Part shown: positions 8,577 through 15,770 of the stretch, piece by piece
How the letters are laid out: each line of letters opens with the position of its first letter
How positions within the stretch are numbered: the first letter of the stretch is position 1
NCBI GenBank assembly: GCA_050633465.1
Contig: JBOEGO010000015.1
Coordinates: 62,001 to 126,000, forward strand
Reading direction: 5' to 3'
Source of the DNA: UBA3069 sp050633465
GTDB lineage: Bacteria > Pseudomonadota > Alphaproteobacteria > Rhodobacterales > Rhodobacteraceae
Length of the DNA: 64,000 nt
Program-made: the position numbers and the translations under genes
Notes under the pieces: model-generated
What the model was told of the DNA's origin: nothing
What the model saw: only the letters and a program-made list of their open reading frames with translations
Database searches by the model: none

Positions 8577-9182
8577 CTATCTTTTGCGGTCGCGGCGCGA
8601 TGACATCGGCTGGAACGCCACGCCCACATGGGCCTCGCAATAGGGCTTGCCCGCCTGAACCGGCAGACCGCAAAACCAGAAATCCGGCGTTGCGGGGTCG
8701 CCAACGGGCCATTTGCATGTGCGCTCGGTCAGCTCCATCAGGGTCAGCTTCTTGGCCTTCTTCTCGATCGCGTTGACCTTGGCCAATGCCTCGGGCGAAA
8801 TTTCATTGGCCGAGGGCTGCGGCGGCAGGGGCTGCCCCGCCGGAATGATCGGCTTGCGCACATGCGGCACGATGGCGGGCACATCTGCGGCTTCGGCCAC
8901 CATTTTGGTTTTGCGCGGCGCAGGCGCGGATGCGGGCGGCGCAGTGGTGGCCGCCGCCGCGGGGGCCGGTTTCGGCTTGGCCGCCGGTTTCGCCTTTGGC
9001 GCGGCTTTCGGCTCTGCGGCGGGGGTGGCCCCGCCGGTGCGGTTGGACAGGCCCAAACGATGCACCTTGCCGATCACGGCATTGCGGGTGACCCCACCCA
9101 ATTCCTTGGCGATCTGGCTGGCCGATTGGCCCTCGCCCCACATCTTTTTCAGCAACTCGACGCGCTCATCGGTCCAGGACAT
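8577..9182 (-). CDS. gcrA: GcrA cell-cycle regulator
   Basis: A sigma70-associated transcription factor of Alphaproteobacteria that activates promoters carrying CcrM-methylated GANTC sites. The N-terminus MSWTDERVELLKKMWGEGQS with SASQIAKELGGVTRNAVIGK is the diagnostic GcrA DNA-binding helix-turn-helix. A low-complexity Ala/Pro/Lys linker (about residues 50-105) leads to a C-terminal Cys-rich segment (RTCKWPVGDPATPDFWFCG) that contacts sigma70 in the family. The 201-residue length is typical. Two GATTC sites (9281-9285 and 9331-9335) lie in the gap shared with the divergent acetyltransferase, a possible link to CcrM control. Confidence 0.95.
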   Translation of the reverse strand: MSWTDERVELLKKMWGEGQSASQIAKELGGVTRNAVIGKVHRLGLSNRTGGATPAAEPKAAPKAKPAAKPKPAPAAAATTAPPASAPAPRKTKMVAEAADVPAIVPHVRKPIIPAGQPLPPQPSANEISPEALAKVNAIEKKAKKLTLMELTERTCKWPVGDPATPDFWFCGLPVQAGKPYCEAHVGVAFQPMSSRRDRKR

Positions 9183-9410
9183 TACATTTCCTTGCGTGCA
9201 AAGGGCGGCTGCACAGCGGCGCCGCCCGGATCATTCTTAGCTCTCTATTTTAGCCATCACCGACCAAGTTACAAGGGAGTGATTCGCCATCCCCCGCCGA
9301 TATACCCCCGACATATGTGTGTTTTGCTAAGATTCCCACGCAAGCAAGCAGGATTGCACCTGCGCCACGCCGCGTTACTCTGCGCGCTTACACCGCCAGC
9401 AGGAACCGCA

Positions 9411-9932
9411 ATGCAGATCAGAAACGCCACCACAGGCGACGCCGCAGCCATCGCCGCAATCTATAACCACGCGGTGCGCGACACCACGGCAATCTGGAAC
9501 GACAAGGAGGTCGATACCAATAACCGCGCCGCATGGATCACAGATCGCCAAAGCGCAGGATACACCGTGATCGTGGCCGAGGACGCAGGCCAGCTGCTGG
9601 GCTACGCTGCCTATGGTCCCTGGCGGGCGTTCGACGGGTTCCGCGATACGGTCGAACATTCGGTTTATGTGGGGCAGGGGGCGCAGGGGCGCGGGCTGGG
9701 CCGTGCCTTGCTGGCGGCCCTGATCACCCGCGCCCGCGACAGCGGCTTGCACGTCATGGTCGCAGGGGTCGAGGCAGGCAACGAGGCCTCCATCAAACTG
9801 CATGTGAAACTGGGGTTCGAACAGGTCGCCATGATGCCACAGGTGGGCCAGAAATTCGGCCGCTGGCTGGATCTGGTGTTCCTGCAATTGCGGCTGGATA
9901 CACGCGAAACCCCGGGCGGAGATGCGCAATGA
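9411..9932 (+). CDS. GNAT acetyltransferase, phosphinothricin acetyltransferase type
   Basis: 173 residues. The opening MQIRNATTGDAAAIAAIYNH, the WITDRQSAGYTVIVAE segment and the acetyl-CoA loop VGQGAQGRGLGRALL match the Pat/Bar/YwnH branch of GNAT N-acetyltransferases. These acetylate small amines such as phosphinothricin or methionine sulfoximine; the real substrate cannot be read from sequence. AGGAA precedes the ATG. Its TGA overlaps the ATG of the next gene in an ATGA junction, so the two form a coupled pair. Confidence 0.87.
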   Translation: MQIRNATTGDAAAIAAIYNHAVRDTTAIWNDKEVDTNNRAAWITDRQSAGYTVIVAEDAGQLLGYAAYGPWRAFDGFRDTVEHSVYVGQGAQGRGLGRALLAALITRARDSGLHVMVAGVEAGNEASIKLHVKLGFEQVAMMPQVGQKFGRWLDLVFLQLRLDTRETPGGDAQ

Positions 9933-10375
9933 CCCCCATCATCGTATTGGCCATGCTGGTGGCCGCAGGGGCCGCGCTGGTGGTGCAAAACCTGATCATG
10001 GTGCGGATCACCGGCGCGGCCTCGACCGTTTTAATCACCTTGGTGCTGAATTCTTCCATCGGGCTGGTGCTGCTGGTCGGGTTGCTGTGGTGGCGCAACG
10101 GTGCGGGGTTTTTGACAGAAATCACCGGGCTGTTTCGCTGGTGGATGGTGCTGCCGGGCATATTGGGTTCGTTTTTCGTATTCGCAGGGATCATGGGCTA
10201 TCAACGGCTGGGCGCGGCGGCAACGATTTCGGTGCTGGTCGCCTCGCAACTGGTGCTGGGGCTGCTGGTGGATCACGCCCGCAGCGGCGCACCGCTGCGC
10301 GATGCGGCCATGCCTGCGCTGGGCGCGGTGCTGCTGGTGCTGGGCGCGTGGCTGGTGGCGCGGCGCGGGTTCTGA
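9929..10375 (+). CDS. small DMT-superfamily membrane transporter (DUF606/YdcZ-like)
   Basis: 148 residues with five predicted membrane helices: IIVLAMLVAAGAALVVQN, VLITLVLNSSIGLVLLVGLL, WWMVLPGILGSFFVFAGIM, ATISVLVASQLVLGLLVDH and a final AVLLVLGAWLVA. Length, spacing and the GYQRLGAAATISVLVASQL motif fit the half-size DMT transporters of the YdcZ/DUF606 group, which work as dimers. No substrate is known. It is translationally coupled to the acetyltransferase, which suggests a modify-and-export or exchange role, by inference only. Confidence 0.75.
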   Translation: MTPIIVLAMLVAAGAALVVQNLIMVRITGAASTVLITLVLNSSIGLVLLVGLLWWRNGAGFLTEITGLFRWWMVLPGILGSFFVFAGIMGYQRLGAAATISVLVASQLVLGLLVDHARSGAPLRDAAMPALGAVLLVLGAWLVARRGF

Positions 10376-10383
10376 ACCGTGTC

Positions 10384-10457
10384 AGGGGGGCTAGCCCCCC
10401 GCATGAAACCTGCGGCTTTCATGCACCCCCCAGAGTATTTTTTCCAAGAAAAAGCCA
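10384..10457 (-). repeat. dispersed intergenic repeat, copy 2 (inverted)
   Basis: Reverse orientation of copy 1: the palindrome GGGGGGCTAGCCCCCC (10385-10400), then GCATGAAA...TTTCATGC, then the inverted core (GAGTATTTTTTCCAAGAAAA). It directly follows the transporter gene, so its hairpin may serve as that gene's terminator. Confidence 0.7.
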
Positions 10458-10497
10458 AGGCCACCAAATCCGGCTTGATCGCATCCCCAAAAGGCGT

Positions 10498-10563
10498 ATG
10501 AACACCGCCATGAGCAAAGCAACACATATCATTTCGATCCGACGCCGACGCACCCGCGCCTGA
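10498..10563 (+). CDS. putative arginine-rich leader peptide of argDF
   Basis: A 21-codon reading frame whose last 17 codons read MSKATHIISIRRRRTRA. Five of the last seven codons before the TGA are Arg or flank Arg: CGA CGC CGA CGC ACC CGC GCC. It lies 120 nt before argD and is followed by a terminator-type hairpin at 10630-10664. That is the architecture of an amino-acid attenuator in which ribosome stalling on scarce charged tRNA-Arg would favour transcription into the arginine genes. AAAAGG lies just before the ATG at 10498; the internal ATG at 10510 is the alternative start. It is called from arrangement alone; I know of no named family. Confidence 0.6.
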   Translation: MNTAMSKATHIISIRRRRTRA

Positions 10564-10629
10564 CGTCTGCCTGCTGTTTGCCCATCTGCGCCACTGTAAC
10601 GCGCACCAAATCCCTCGAAAATCTTGACC

Positions 10630-10664
10630 AAGCCTATTGGTGATGCAATCACTGGGCTTCTTTT
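10630..10664 (+). terminator. attenuator-type terminator upstream of argD
   Basis: AAGCC pairs with GGCTT, and GGTGAT with ATCACT, around a GCA loop, with a 3-nt bulge on the left side. CTTTT follows directly. It sits between the Arg-rich leader frame and the argD ribosome-binding site, where a premature terminator of an attenuator would be expected. Confidence 0.6.
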
Positions 10665-10683
10665 GAAAAAGAAGGTTTCCACC

Positions 10684-11862
10684 ATGATCCCCTCCGTCTT
10701 GCCGACCTATAACCGCGCGCCCCTTGAATTCATCAAGGGCGAGGGCGCATGGCTGATCGAAAAAGACGGGCGACGCTTCCTTGATCTGGGCGCAGGGATC
10801 GCCGTCAATGTGCTGGGCCATGCCCACCCCGAACTGACGGCCACCCTGACCGAACAGGCGCAAAACCTGTGGCATGTGTCCAACCTCTATAACATCCCGC
10901 AGCAACAGGCGCTGGCAGATAAACTGGTCGCGGCCACATTCGCCGACACGGTGTTTTTCACCAATTCCGGCACGGAAGCCTGTGAACTGGCGGTCAAAAT
11001 GGCGCGCAAATACTGGTATGACAAAGGGCAGCCCGACCGCAGCGATATCATCACCTTTGACGGCTCGTTCCACGGGCGCTCATCCGCAGGGATCGCCGCC
11101 GCCGGATCGGAAAAGATGGTCAAGGGCTTTGGCCCGCTGCTGCCCGGTTTCATCCACCTGACATGGGGCGATTGGGATGCCCTGCGCGAAACCATCACCG
11201 ACACCACCGCCGCCATCCTGATCGAACCCGTTCAGGGCGAAGGCGGCATTCGCCCCCTGTCCGATCAGGCGCTCAAGGAGTTGCGCGAATTGTGCGACGA
11301 CACCGGCACCCTGCTGATCCTGGACGAGGTCCAGTGCGGCGTTGGCCGCACCGGCAAACTCTTTGCCCATGAATGGGCAGGCATCAGCCCCGATATCATG
11401 ATGGTGGCAAAGGGCATCGGCGGCGGCTTCCCGCTGGGTGCGGTGCTGGCCACTGAAAACGCGGCTTCCGGGATGACCGCAGGCACCCATGGGTCAACCT
11501 ATGGCGGCAACCCGCTGGGCTGCGCCGTGGGCTGCAAGGTGATGGATATCGTGTCTGATCCCGCGTTTCTGGCACAGGTCAACCGCACCGCCAGCACCCT
11601 GCGCCAAAGCCTCGAAGGACTGGTCGCCACCCACCCCGATGTGTTTGAAGGCGTGCGCGGCATGGGCCTGATGCTGGGCCTGAAATGCAAGATCCCCAAT
11701 ATGGATCTGGTCAACGCAGGCTACGGCGAACAGGTGATCACCGTCCCCGCCGCCGACAATGTGGTGCGCCTGCTGCCGCCCCTGAACCTGACGGATGACG
11801 ACATAGCAGAGGCCATCGCCCGACTGGACCGCGCCGCCACCAAATGCGCTTCGGCCACCTGA
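10684..11862 (+). CDS. argD: acetylornithine aminotransferase
   Basis: PLP-dependent class III aminotransferase of arginine biosynthesis: N-acetylglutamate semialdehyde to N-acetylornithine (often also the succinyl-DAP step of lysine synthesis). 392 residues. The cofactor features are visible: the NSGTEACELA phosphate-binding turn near residues 94-103, FHGRSSAG, Asp214 in LILDEVQCGVGRTG, and the Schiff-base Lys243 in MVAKGIGGGFPLG. The ATG at 10684 follows AAGAAGG by about 8 nt. An upstream in-frame extension runs through the terminator hairpin and is rejected. argF follows about 100 nt downstream, beyond a dispersed repeat. Expression is probably governed by the Arg leader upstream. Confidence 0.95.
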   Translation: MIPSVLPTYNRAPLEFIKGEGAWLIEKDGRRFLDLGAGIAVNVLGHAHPELTATLTEQAQNLWHVSNLYNIPQQQALADKLVAATFADTVFFTNSGTEACELAVKMARKYWYDKGQPDRSDIITFDGSFHGRSSAGIAAAGSEKMVKGFGPLLPGFIHLTWGDWDALRETITDTTAAILIEPVQGEGGIRPLSDQALKELRELCDDTGTLLILDEVQCGVGRTGKLFAHEWAGISPDIMMVAKGIGGGFPLGAVLATENAASGMTAGTHGSTYGGNPLGCAVGCKVMDIVSDPAFLAQVNRTASTLRQSLEGLVATHPDVFEGVRGMGLMLGLKCKIPNMDLVNAGYGEQVITVPAADNVVRLLPPLNLTDDDIAEAIARLDRAATKCASAT

Positions 11863-11933
11863 CTTTTTCTTGGGCCAAATACTCCGGGGGGATGTTTATT
11901 TGCCCCGCAAATGAACTGGGGGGCTGGCCCCCC
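11863..11933 (+). repeat. dispersed intergenic repeat, copy 3, between argD and argF
   Basis: Starts on the base after the argD stop with the core variant TTTTTCTTGGGCCAAATACT, then CCGGGGGGATG, and ends in GGGGGGCTGGCCCCCC. Its place inside what should be an argDF transcript means that, if it terminates, it would lower argF relative to argD. Confidence 0.7.
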
Positions 11934-11967
11934 GACCCCGCCACCGACAATAAAGAACCTGAATAAT

Positions 11968-12894
11968 ATGAACCACTTCCTTGATATCCACAAAACCGAT
12001 CCCGCCGCGCTGCGGGGCATGATTGATCAGGCCCACGCCATGAAAAAGGCCCGCGCCGGCCGCCCCAAGGGCACGCCCGACGATGACCAACCGCTTGCGG
12101 GGCGCATGGTCGCGCTGATCTTTGAAAAACCCTCTACCCGCACAAGGGTCAGCTTCGATGTCGGTGTGCGCCAGATGGGCGGGCAAACCATGGTGCTGTC
12201 CGGCAGCGACATGCAACTGGGCCACGGCGAAACCATCGCCGACACCGCCCGCGTGCTGTCGCGCTATGTCGATCTGATCATGATCCGCACCTTTGATGAA
12301 TCCGTGCTGTATGAAATGGCGGAATATGCCGATGTGCCGGTGATCAACGGGCTGACCGACCGCACCCACCCCTGCCAGATCATGGCCGATATCCAAACCT
12401 ACGAGGAACACCGCGGCCCCATAGCAGGCAAGAAAGTGGTCTGGACAGGCGACGGCAACAATGTTTGTGCGTCCTTCCTGCATGCGGCGGGCCAGTTCGG
12501 GTTCGACCTGACCTTCACCGGCCCCGCGCAACTGGATCCCGAGCGCGAATTCGTGGAGTTCGCCCGCTCCAAGGGCAGCACCATTGAAATTGAACGCGAC
12601 GCGCAAAAGGCGGTGCAGGGGGCGGATATCATCGTGGCCGATACATGGGTGTCGATGCACGACGCCCAATCCTCGCGCGAACGCCGCCACAACATGCTGC
12701 GCCCCTATCAGGTCAATGATGCGCTGATGGCGGTGGCGGGGCCGCAGGCCGTATTCATGCACTGCCTGCCCGCCCACCGCGAAGAAGAGGTCACCTCATC
12801 CGTGATGGACGGCCCGCAATCGGTGATCTTTGACGAGGCCGAAAACCGCCTGCACGCTCAAAAGGCCGTCATGCGCTGGTGCTTTGGCGCCTGA
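11968..12894 (+). CDS. argF: ornithine carbamoyltransferase
   Basis: Catalyses carbamoyl phosphate + ornithine to citrulline in the cytosol. 308 residues. The carbamoyl-phosphate site FEKPSTRTRVSF (residues 52-63), the HPCQ motif (in TDRTHPCQIMAD) and the ornithine-site HCLPAHREEEV motif near the C-terminus are all intact. The ATG at 11968 was chosen from the family N-terminus MNHFLDIHKTDPAAL; the ribosome-binding site is poor. It forms the second gene of argDF. The other arginine genes are not in the window. Confidence 0.95.
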   Translation: MNHFLDIHKTDPAALRGMIDQAHAMKKARAGRPKGTPDDDQPLAGRMVALIFEKPSTRTRVSFDVGVRQMGGQTMVLSGSDMQLGHGETIADTARVLSRYVDLIMIRTFDESVLYEMAEYADVPVINGLTDRTHPCQIMADIQTYEEHRGPIAGKKVVWTGDGNNVCASFLHAAGQFGFDLTFTGPAQLDPEREFVEFARSKGSTIEIERDAQKAVQGADIIVADTWVSMHDAQSSRERRHNMLRPYQVNDALMAVAGPQAVFMHCLPAHREEEVTSSVMDGPQSVIFDEAENRLHAQKAVMRWCFGA

Positions 12895-13011
12895 TTGGAC
12901 GGCACCACCAACCTGTCACCCCGTTTCCCCGGCCATAGGGGCGATGGCGGTGATAATACAGGGATGCAACCGGTGGCAGGGCGCGGTTAGAACCGCGCCT
13001 TGACCCGCGGC

Positions 13012-13377
13012 TTAATCCGGCATGACATCCTTGTTCGGATAACGGTCTTTTGTCGTGAAAAACCTCTCGCCCTGACTCAGGATGTCAAAGGGCGCAGGGC
13101 TATGAACCACCTGCACATGGGCCGTGGCGCAGGCTTCGCGCATCACCGTGAAATTGCGGTATTGGGGGCTTTGAAAAAACTCCCGCGCCTTTTCCCGTGA
13201 TTCAAATGCGGCAATGCCGACATGATCGAATTGCGGCTGCCCGACCACCGTCATAGCCGCCGCATCCCAAGCCAGGGTCACCAACCCCTCGGGGCGAATG
13301 GCGAAAAAGGTCTCCTCAAGAAGCCTGAATCGACTGGCATCGGTAATCTTTAACTGGATAATCAATAAAACTGACAT
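13012..13377 (-). CDS. small dimeric alpha/beta-barrel-like protein, function unknown
   Basis: 121 residues with alternating strands and helices (LLIIQLKITDASRFRLLEE, FDHVGIAAFESREKAREFFQ, TVMREACATAHVQVVHSP). The AAFESREKAREFFQSPQY segment resembles the DUF1330/ferredoxin-like dimeric barrel proteins, which bind small molecules or act as monooxygenases. No catalytic residue can be assigned. GAGG precedes the ATG by 5 nt. It sits alone between argF and the phosphate transporter. Confidence 0.6.
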   Translation of the reverse strand: MSVLLIIQLKITDASRFRLLEETFFAIRPEGLVTLAWDAAAMTVVGQPQFDHVGIAAFESREKAREFFQSPQYRNFTVMREACATAHVQVVHSPAPFDILSQGERFFTTKDRYPNKDVMPD

Positions 13378-13476
13378 CGTGCCTCTCGTGCATGAAATGC
13401 CTCCATGCGCCGGCCTCCCCAGGCGGGCACAGTCTGGACCAGCAAAGCGCGCCGATTAACACCAAATATGCAAATG

Positions 13477-14964
13477 TCAGATCACGATGGCGTGAAGGAT
13501 TAGAAATATCACGCCAGATAGCGCGGCTGCGGCAGGCACGGTGATCACCCATGCGGCGATGATGGTCATGAAATGACTGCGCCGCACCAGCTTGCGGCGG
13601 CGGCGCTCCTCGGGGGCGATGCGCTTGGCCTCGGGCAGCTTGGCACGGCCCGTGCGCAGCCGCCGTTCGGCGTGCCATTCACGGAAAAATCCAACGCCAA
13701 ACACCCCGCCCACGGCGATATGGGTCGAACTGACGGGCAGGCCCAACCAACTGGCAATGATCACCGTGATCGCCGCCGACAGCGACACACAATAGGCGCG
13801 CATCGGGTTCAGCTTGGTGATCTGGCTGCCCACCATGCGGATCAGTTTCGGCCCGAACAGGAACAACCCGAACGATATGCCAAACGCGCCAATCACCATC
13901 ACCCACTGCGGGATCGACACCTTGGAGGCCACATCGCCGAATTCCACGGTATGCACGATGGCCGCCAACGGGCCGACCGCATTGGCCACATCATTGGCCC
14001 CATGCGCGAATGACAGCAAAGCGGCGGAAATCACCAGCGGCAGGCCGAACAACACCTTGACCGACTTGTTGCGGTTTTCCAGACCTTCGGATTTGCGGCG
14101 CACGAATGGCGCGGCAAAAACATAGGTGATCGCGCCAATGCCCGCGCCAACCAACAACGCCGTTCCCAGATCGACGCGAATGATCTTTTTCAAACCCTTC
14201 ATCGCCAGATAGGTGCCGAAAACCCCTGCCATAATGGCGATCAATATGGGCACCCAGCGGCGGGCAGCGGCGATCTTATCCTCTTGGTATATGATCTTGG
14301 CCTTGATCAAGGCCAGAAAACCGGCGGCAATGGCACCGCCCAGAACGGGGCTGATGACCCAACTGGCGGCGATTGCGCTCATCGTGGGCCAGTTGACCGC
14401 GCCCAGACCCGCTGCCGCAATCCCCGCACCCATCACTCCGCCCACAACCGAATGGGTGGTCGATACAGGCGCGCCGAAAACCGTGGCCAGATTGACCCAT
14501 AACGCCGATGAAATCAGCGCTGCCATCATCGCCCAGATAAACACATTGCTGTCGGCCACGCTGGTCGGGTCGATAATGCCCTTGGATATGGTCGAAACCA
14601 CATCCCCCCCCGCCAGCATCGCCCCCGCGCTTTCGAACAATGCGGCAATCACGATGGCGCCACCCATGGTCAGGGCATTGGCCCCCACCGCTGGCCCCAT
14701 GTTGTTGGCCACGTCATTGGCGCCGATGTTGATGGCCATATAACCGCCAAACACGGCGGCCATCACGACAATCATATTAACAGGGGTTTCCCCCAGAAAC
14801 ACCGCCGCGATCAGCCCGGCCACCACCATAAACGCCAGCGCAATGCCCGGGGCAATCATCGGGCGCGACACATAGGCAGCGGCCAGTTCAACCTGGCTGA
14901 TCCGGCCCAAATCGCGATCCAGCGTTTTCCACTGGCGGTTTTCCGGTGTCTTACCCATGTGCAT
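13477..14964 (-). CDS. low-affinity inorganic phosphate transporter, PiT family
   Basis: 495-residue inner-membrane carrier that moves metal-phosphate complexes with protons or sodium. It has the duplicated PiT signature: IGANDVANNMGPAVGA near residue 85 and AHGANDVANAVGPLAA near residue 340. Each copy is followed by the substrate motif PVSTTH or PVSSTH (APVSTTHSVVGG, LPVSSTHIAVGG). About ten hydrophobic helices and a basic loop before the last segment fit. The ATG at 14964 (MHMGKTPE) follows AGGGGG. There is no phoU/pap gene next door. The C-terminal RRRRKLVRR stretch is cytoplasmic. Confidence 0.92.
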   Translation of the reverse strand: MHMGKTPENRQWKTLDRDLGRISQVELAAAYVSRPMIAPGIALAFMVVAGLIAAVFLGETPVNMIVVMAAVFGGYMAINIGANDVANNMGPAVGANALTMGGAIVIAALFESAGAMLAGGDVVSTISKGIIDPTSVADSNVFIWAMMAALISSALWVNLATVFGAPVSTTHSVVGGVMGAGIAAAGLGAVNWPTMSAIAASWVISPVLGGAIAAGFLALIKAKIIYQEDKIAAARRWVPILIAIMAGVFGTYLAMKGLKKIIRVDLGTALLVGAGIGAITYVFAAPFVRRKSEGLENRNKSVKVLFGLPLVISAALLSFAHGANDVANAVGPLAAIVHTVEFGDVASKVSIPQWVMVIGAFGISFGLFLFGPKLIRMVGSQITKLNPMRAYCVSLSAAITVIIASWLGLPVSSTHIAVGGVFGVGFFREWHAERRLRTGRAKLPEAKRIAPEERRRRKLVRRSHFMTIIAAWVITVPAAAALSGVIFLILHAIVI

Positions 14965-15085
14965 GTCCCCCTGATGGCAGGCCGCGCCTGCCAAATCGCC
15001 TAGCGCCATAATGCGCACAGCCCTGCGGATCAACAGGGAGCGTTACAAAATCGTTACAATTGTCGCCAAATGCCACGCCGCTGCA

Positions 15086-15556
15086 TTACAGACCCAGCAG
15101 CAATTCCTGTAATTCGGGTTCCTGAACCATGGTCGCGGCCCTGGCCACCGGCACCCAACTGCGCTTGCGTTCGTGGGATTCGGGGTAATCCGACGACATT
15201 TTTTCAACCTCGGCGGCGTATACATAGCAATTCACAGGCAGGGGCAGCCCGCCGTCCAGAATTTTGTCATAGGTGAAACAGCCCAGTGCAACAGGGGTGA
15301 CGCGCGCCTTTTTCACGCCCGCCTCTTCCCATGCTTCTTGTAATGCGGATTGATGATTGGCCTTTCCATCCATGGGCCAGCCCTTGGGCAGCACCCAGCG
15401 GCCCGTCCCGCGCGAGGTAATCAACAACACTTCGCGCCCTTTCTTGCCATCGCGCAGGCATGCCGCGGCCACCTGCATATGAACAGGGCGCGAAATAAGG
15501 GGCTGCACAACTCCCGCCACGACCCCGGAAAAGGCCTTTTTGAACTCACTAATCAT
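15086..15556 (-). CDS. Nudix hydrolase, diphosphoinositol-polyphosphate phosphohydrolase-like
   Basis: 156 residues. The Nudix box is recognisable as PKGWPMDGKANHQSALQEAW followed by EEAG, but two consensus positions differ: the E five residues after the first G is K, and the R of REUXEEXGU is Q. The catalytic EExG core is kept. The PKGWPMDGK form is seen in the DIPP-like branch of alphaproteobacterial Nudix proteins. The substrate could be a dinucleoside polyphosphate or similar. The N-terminus carries a hydrophobic GVVAGVVQPLI patch. Upstream DNA (15580-15640) is AT-rich and likely holds its promoter. Confidence 0.82.
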   Translation of the reverse strand: MISEFKKAFSGVVAGVVQPLISRPVHMQVAAACLRDGKKGREVLLITSRGTGRWVLPKGWPMDGKANHQSALQEAWEEAGVKKARVTPVALGCFTYDKILDGGLPLPVNCYVYAAEVEKMSSDYPESHERKRSWVPVARAATMVQEPELQELLLGL

Positions 15557-15673
15557 GTTGCATTACCTGTTTCGGATCTGCCGCTTTTTTTTATTATCTC
15601 CTCAATATATAACAATTTAATTAATTTTTGCAACAATTGGCCTTGAAAACAACGCGCCCAAGCCGGATCAATT

Positions 15674-15770
15674 GCGCGGTTTGACGCGCATTTAATCTGC
15701 CGCACGGTTTGGCGCCCCGTTTTGTCTGCTGCGCGGTTTGGCGCCCCGTTTTATCTGTTGCGCGGTTTCG
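15674..15770. repeat. tandem repeat, 28-29 nt unit, about 3.4 copies
   Basis: Units starting at 15674, 15702, 15731 and 15760 share GCGCGGTTTGGCGCCCCGTT and end in TNATCTGNT-type sequence; spacing is 28, 29 and 29 nt. The fourth, partial unit lies inside the last codons of hrpB, so the array appears to have grown outward from the end of that gene. Confidence 0.7.
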
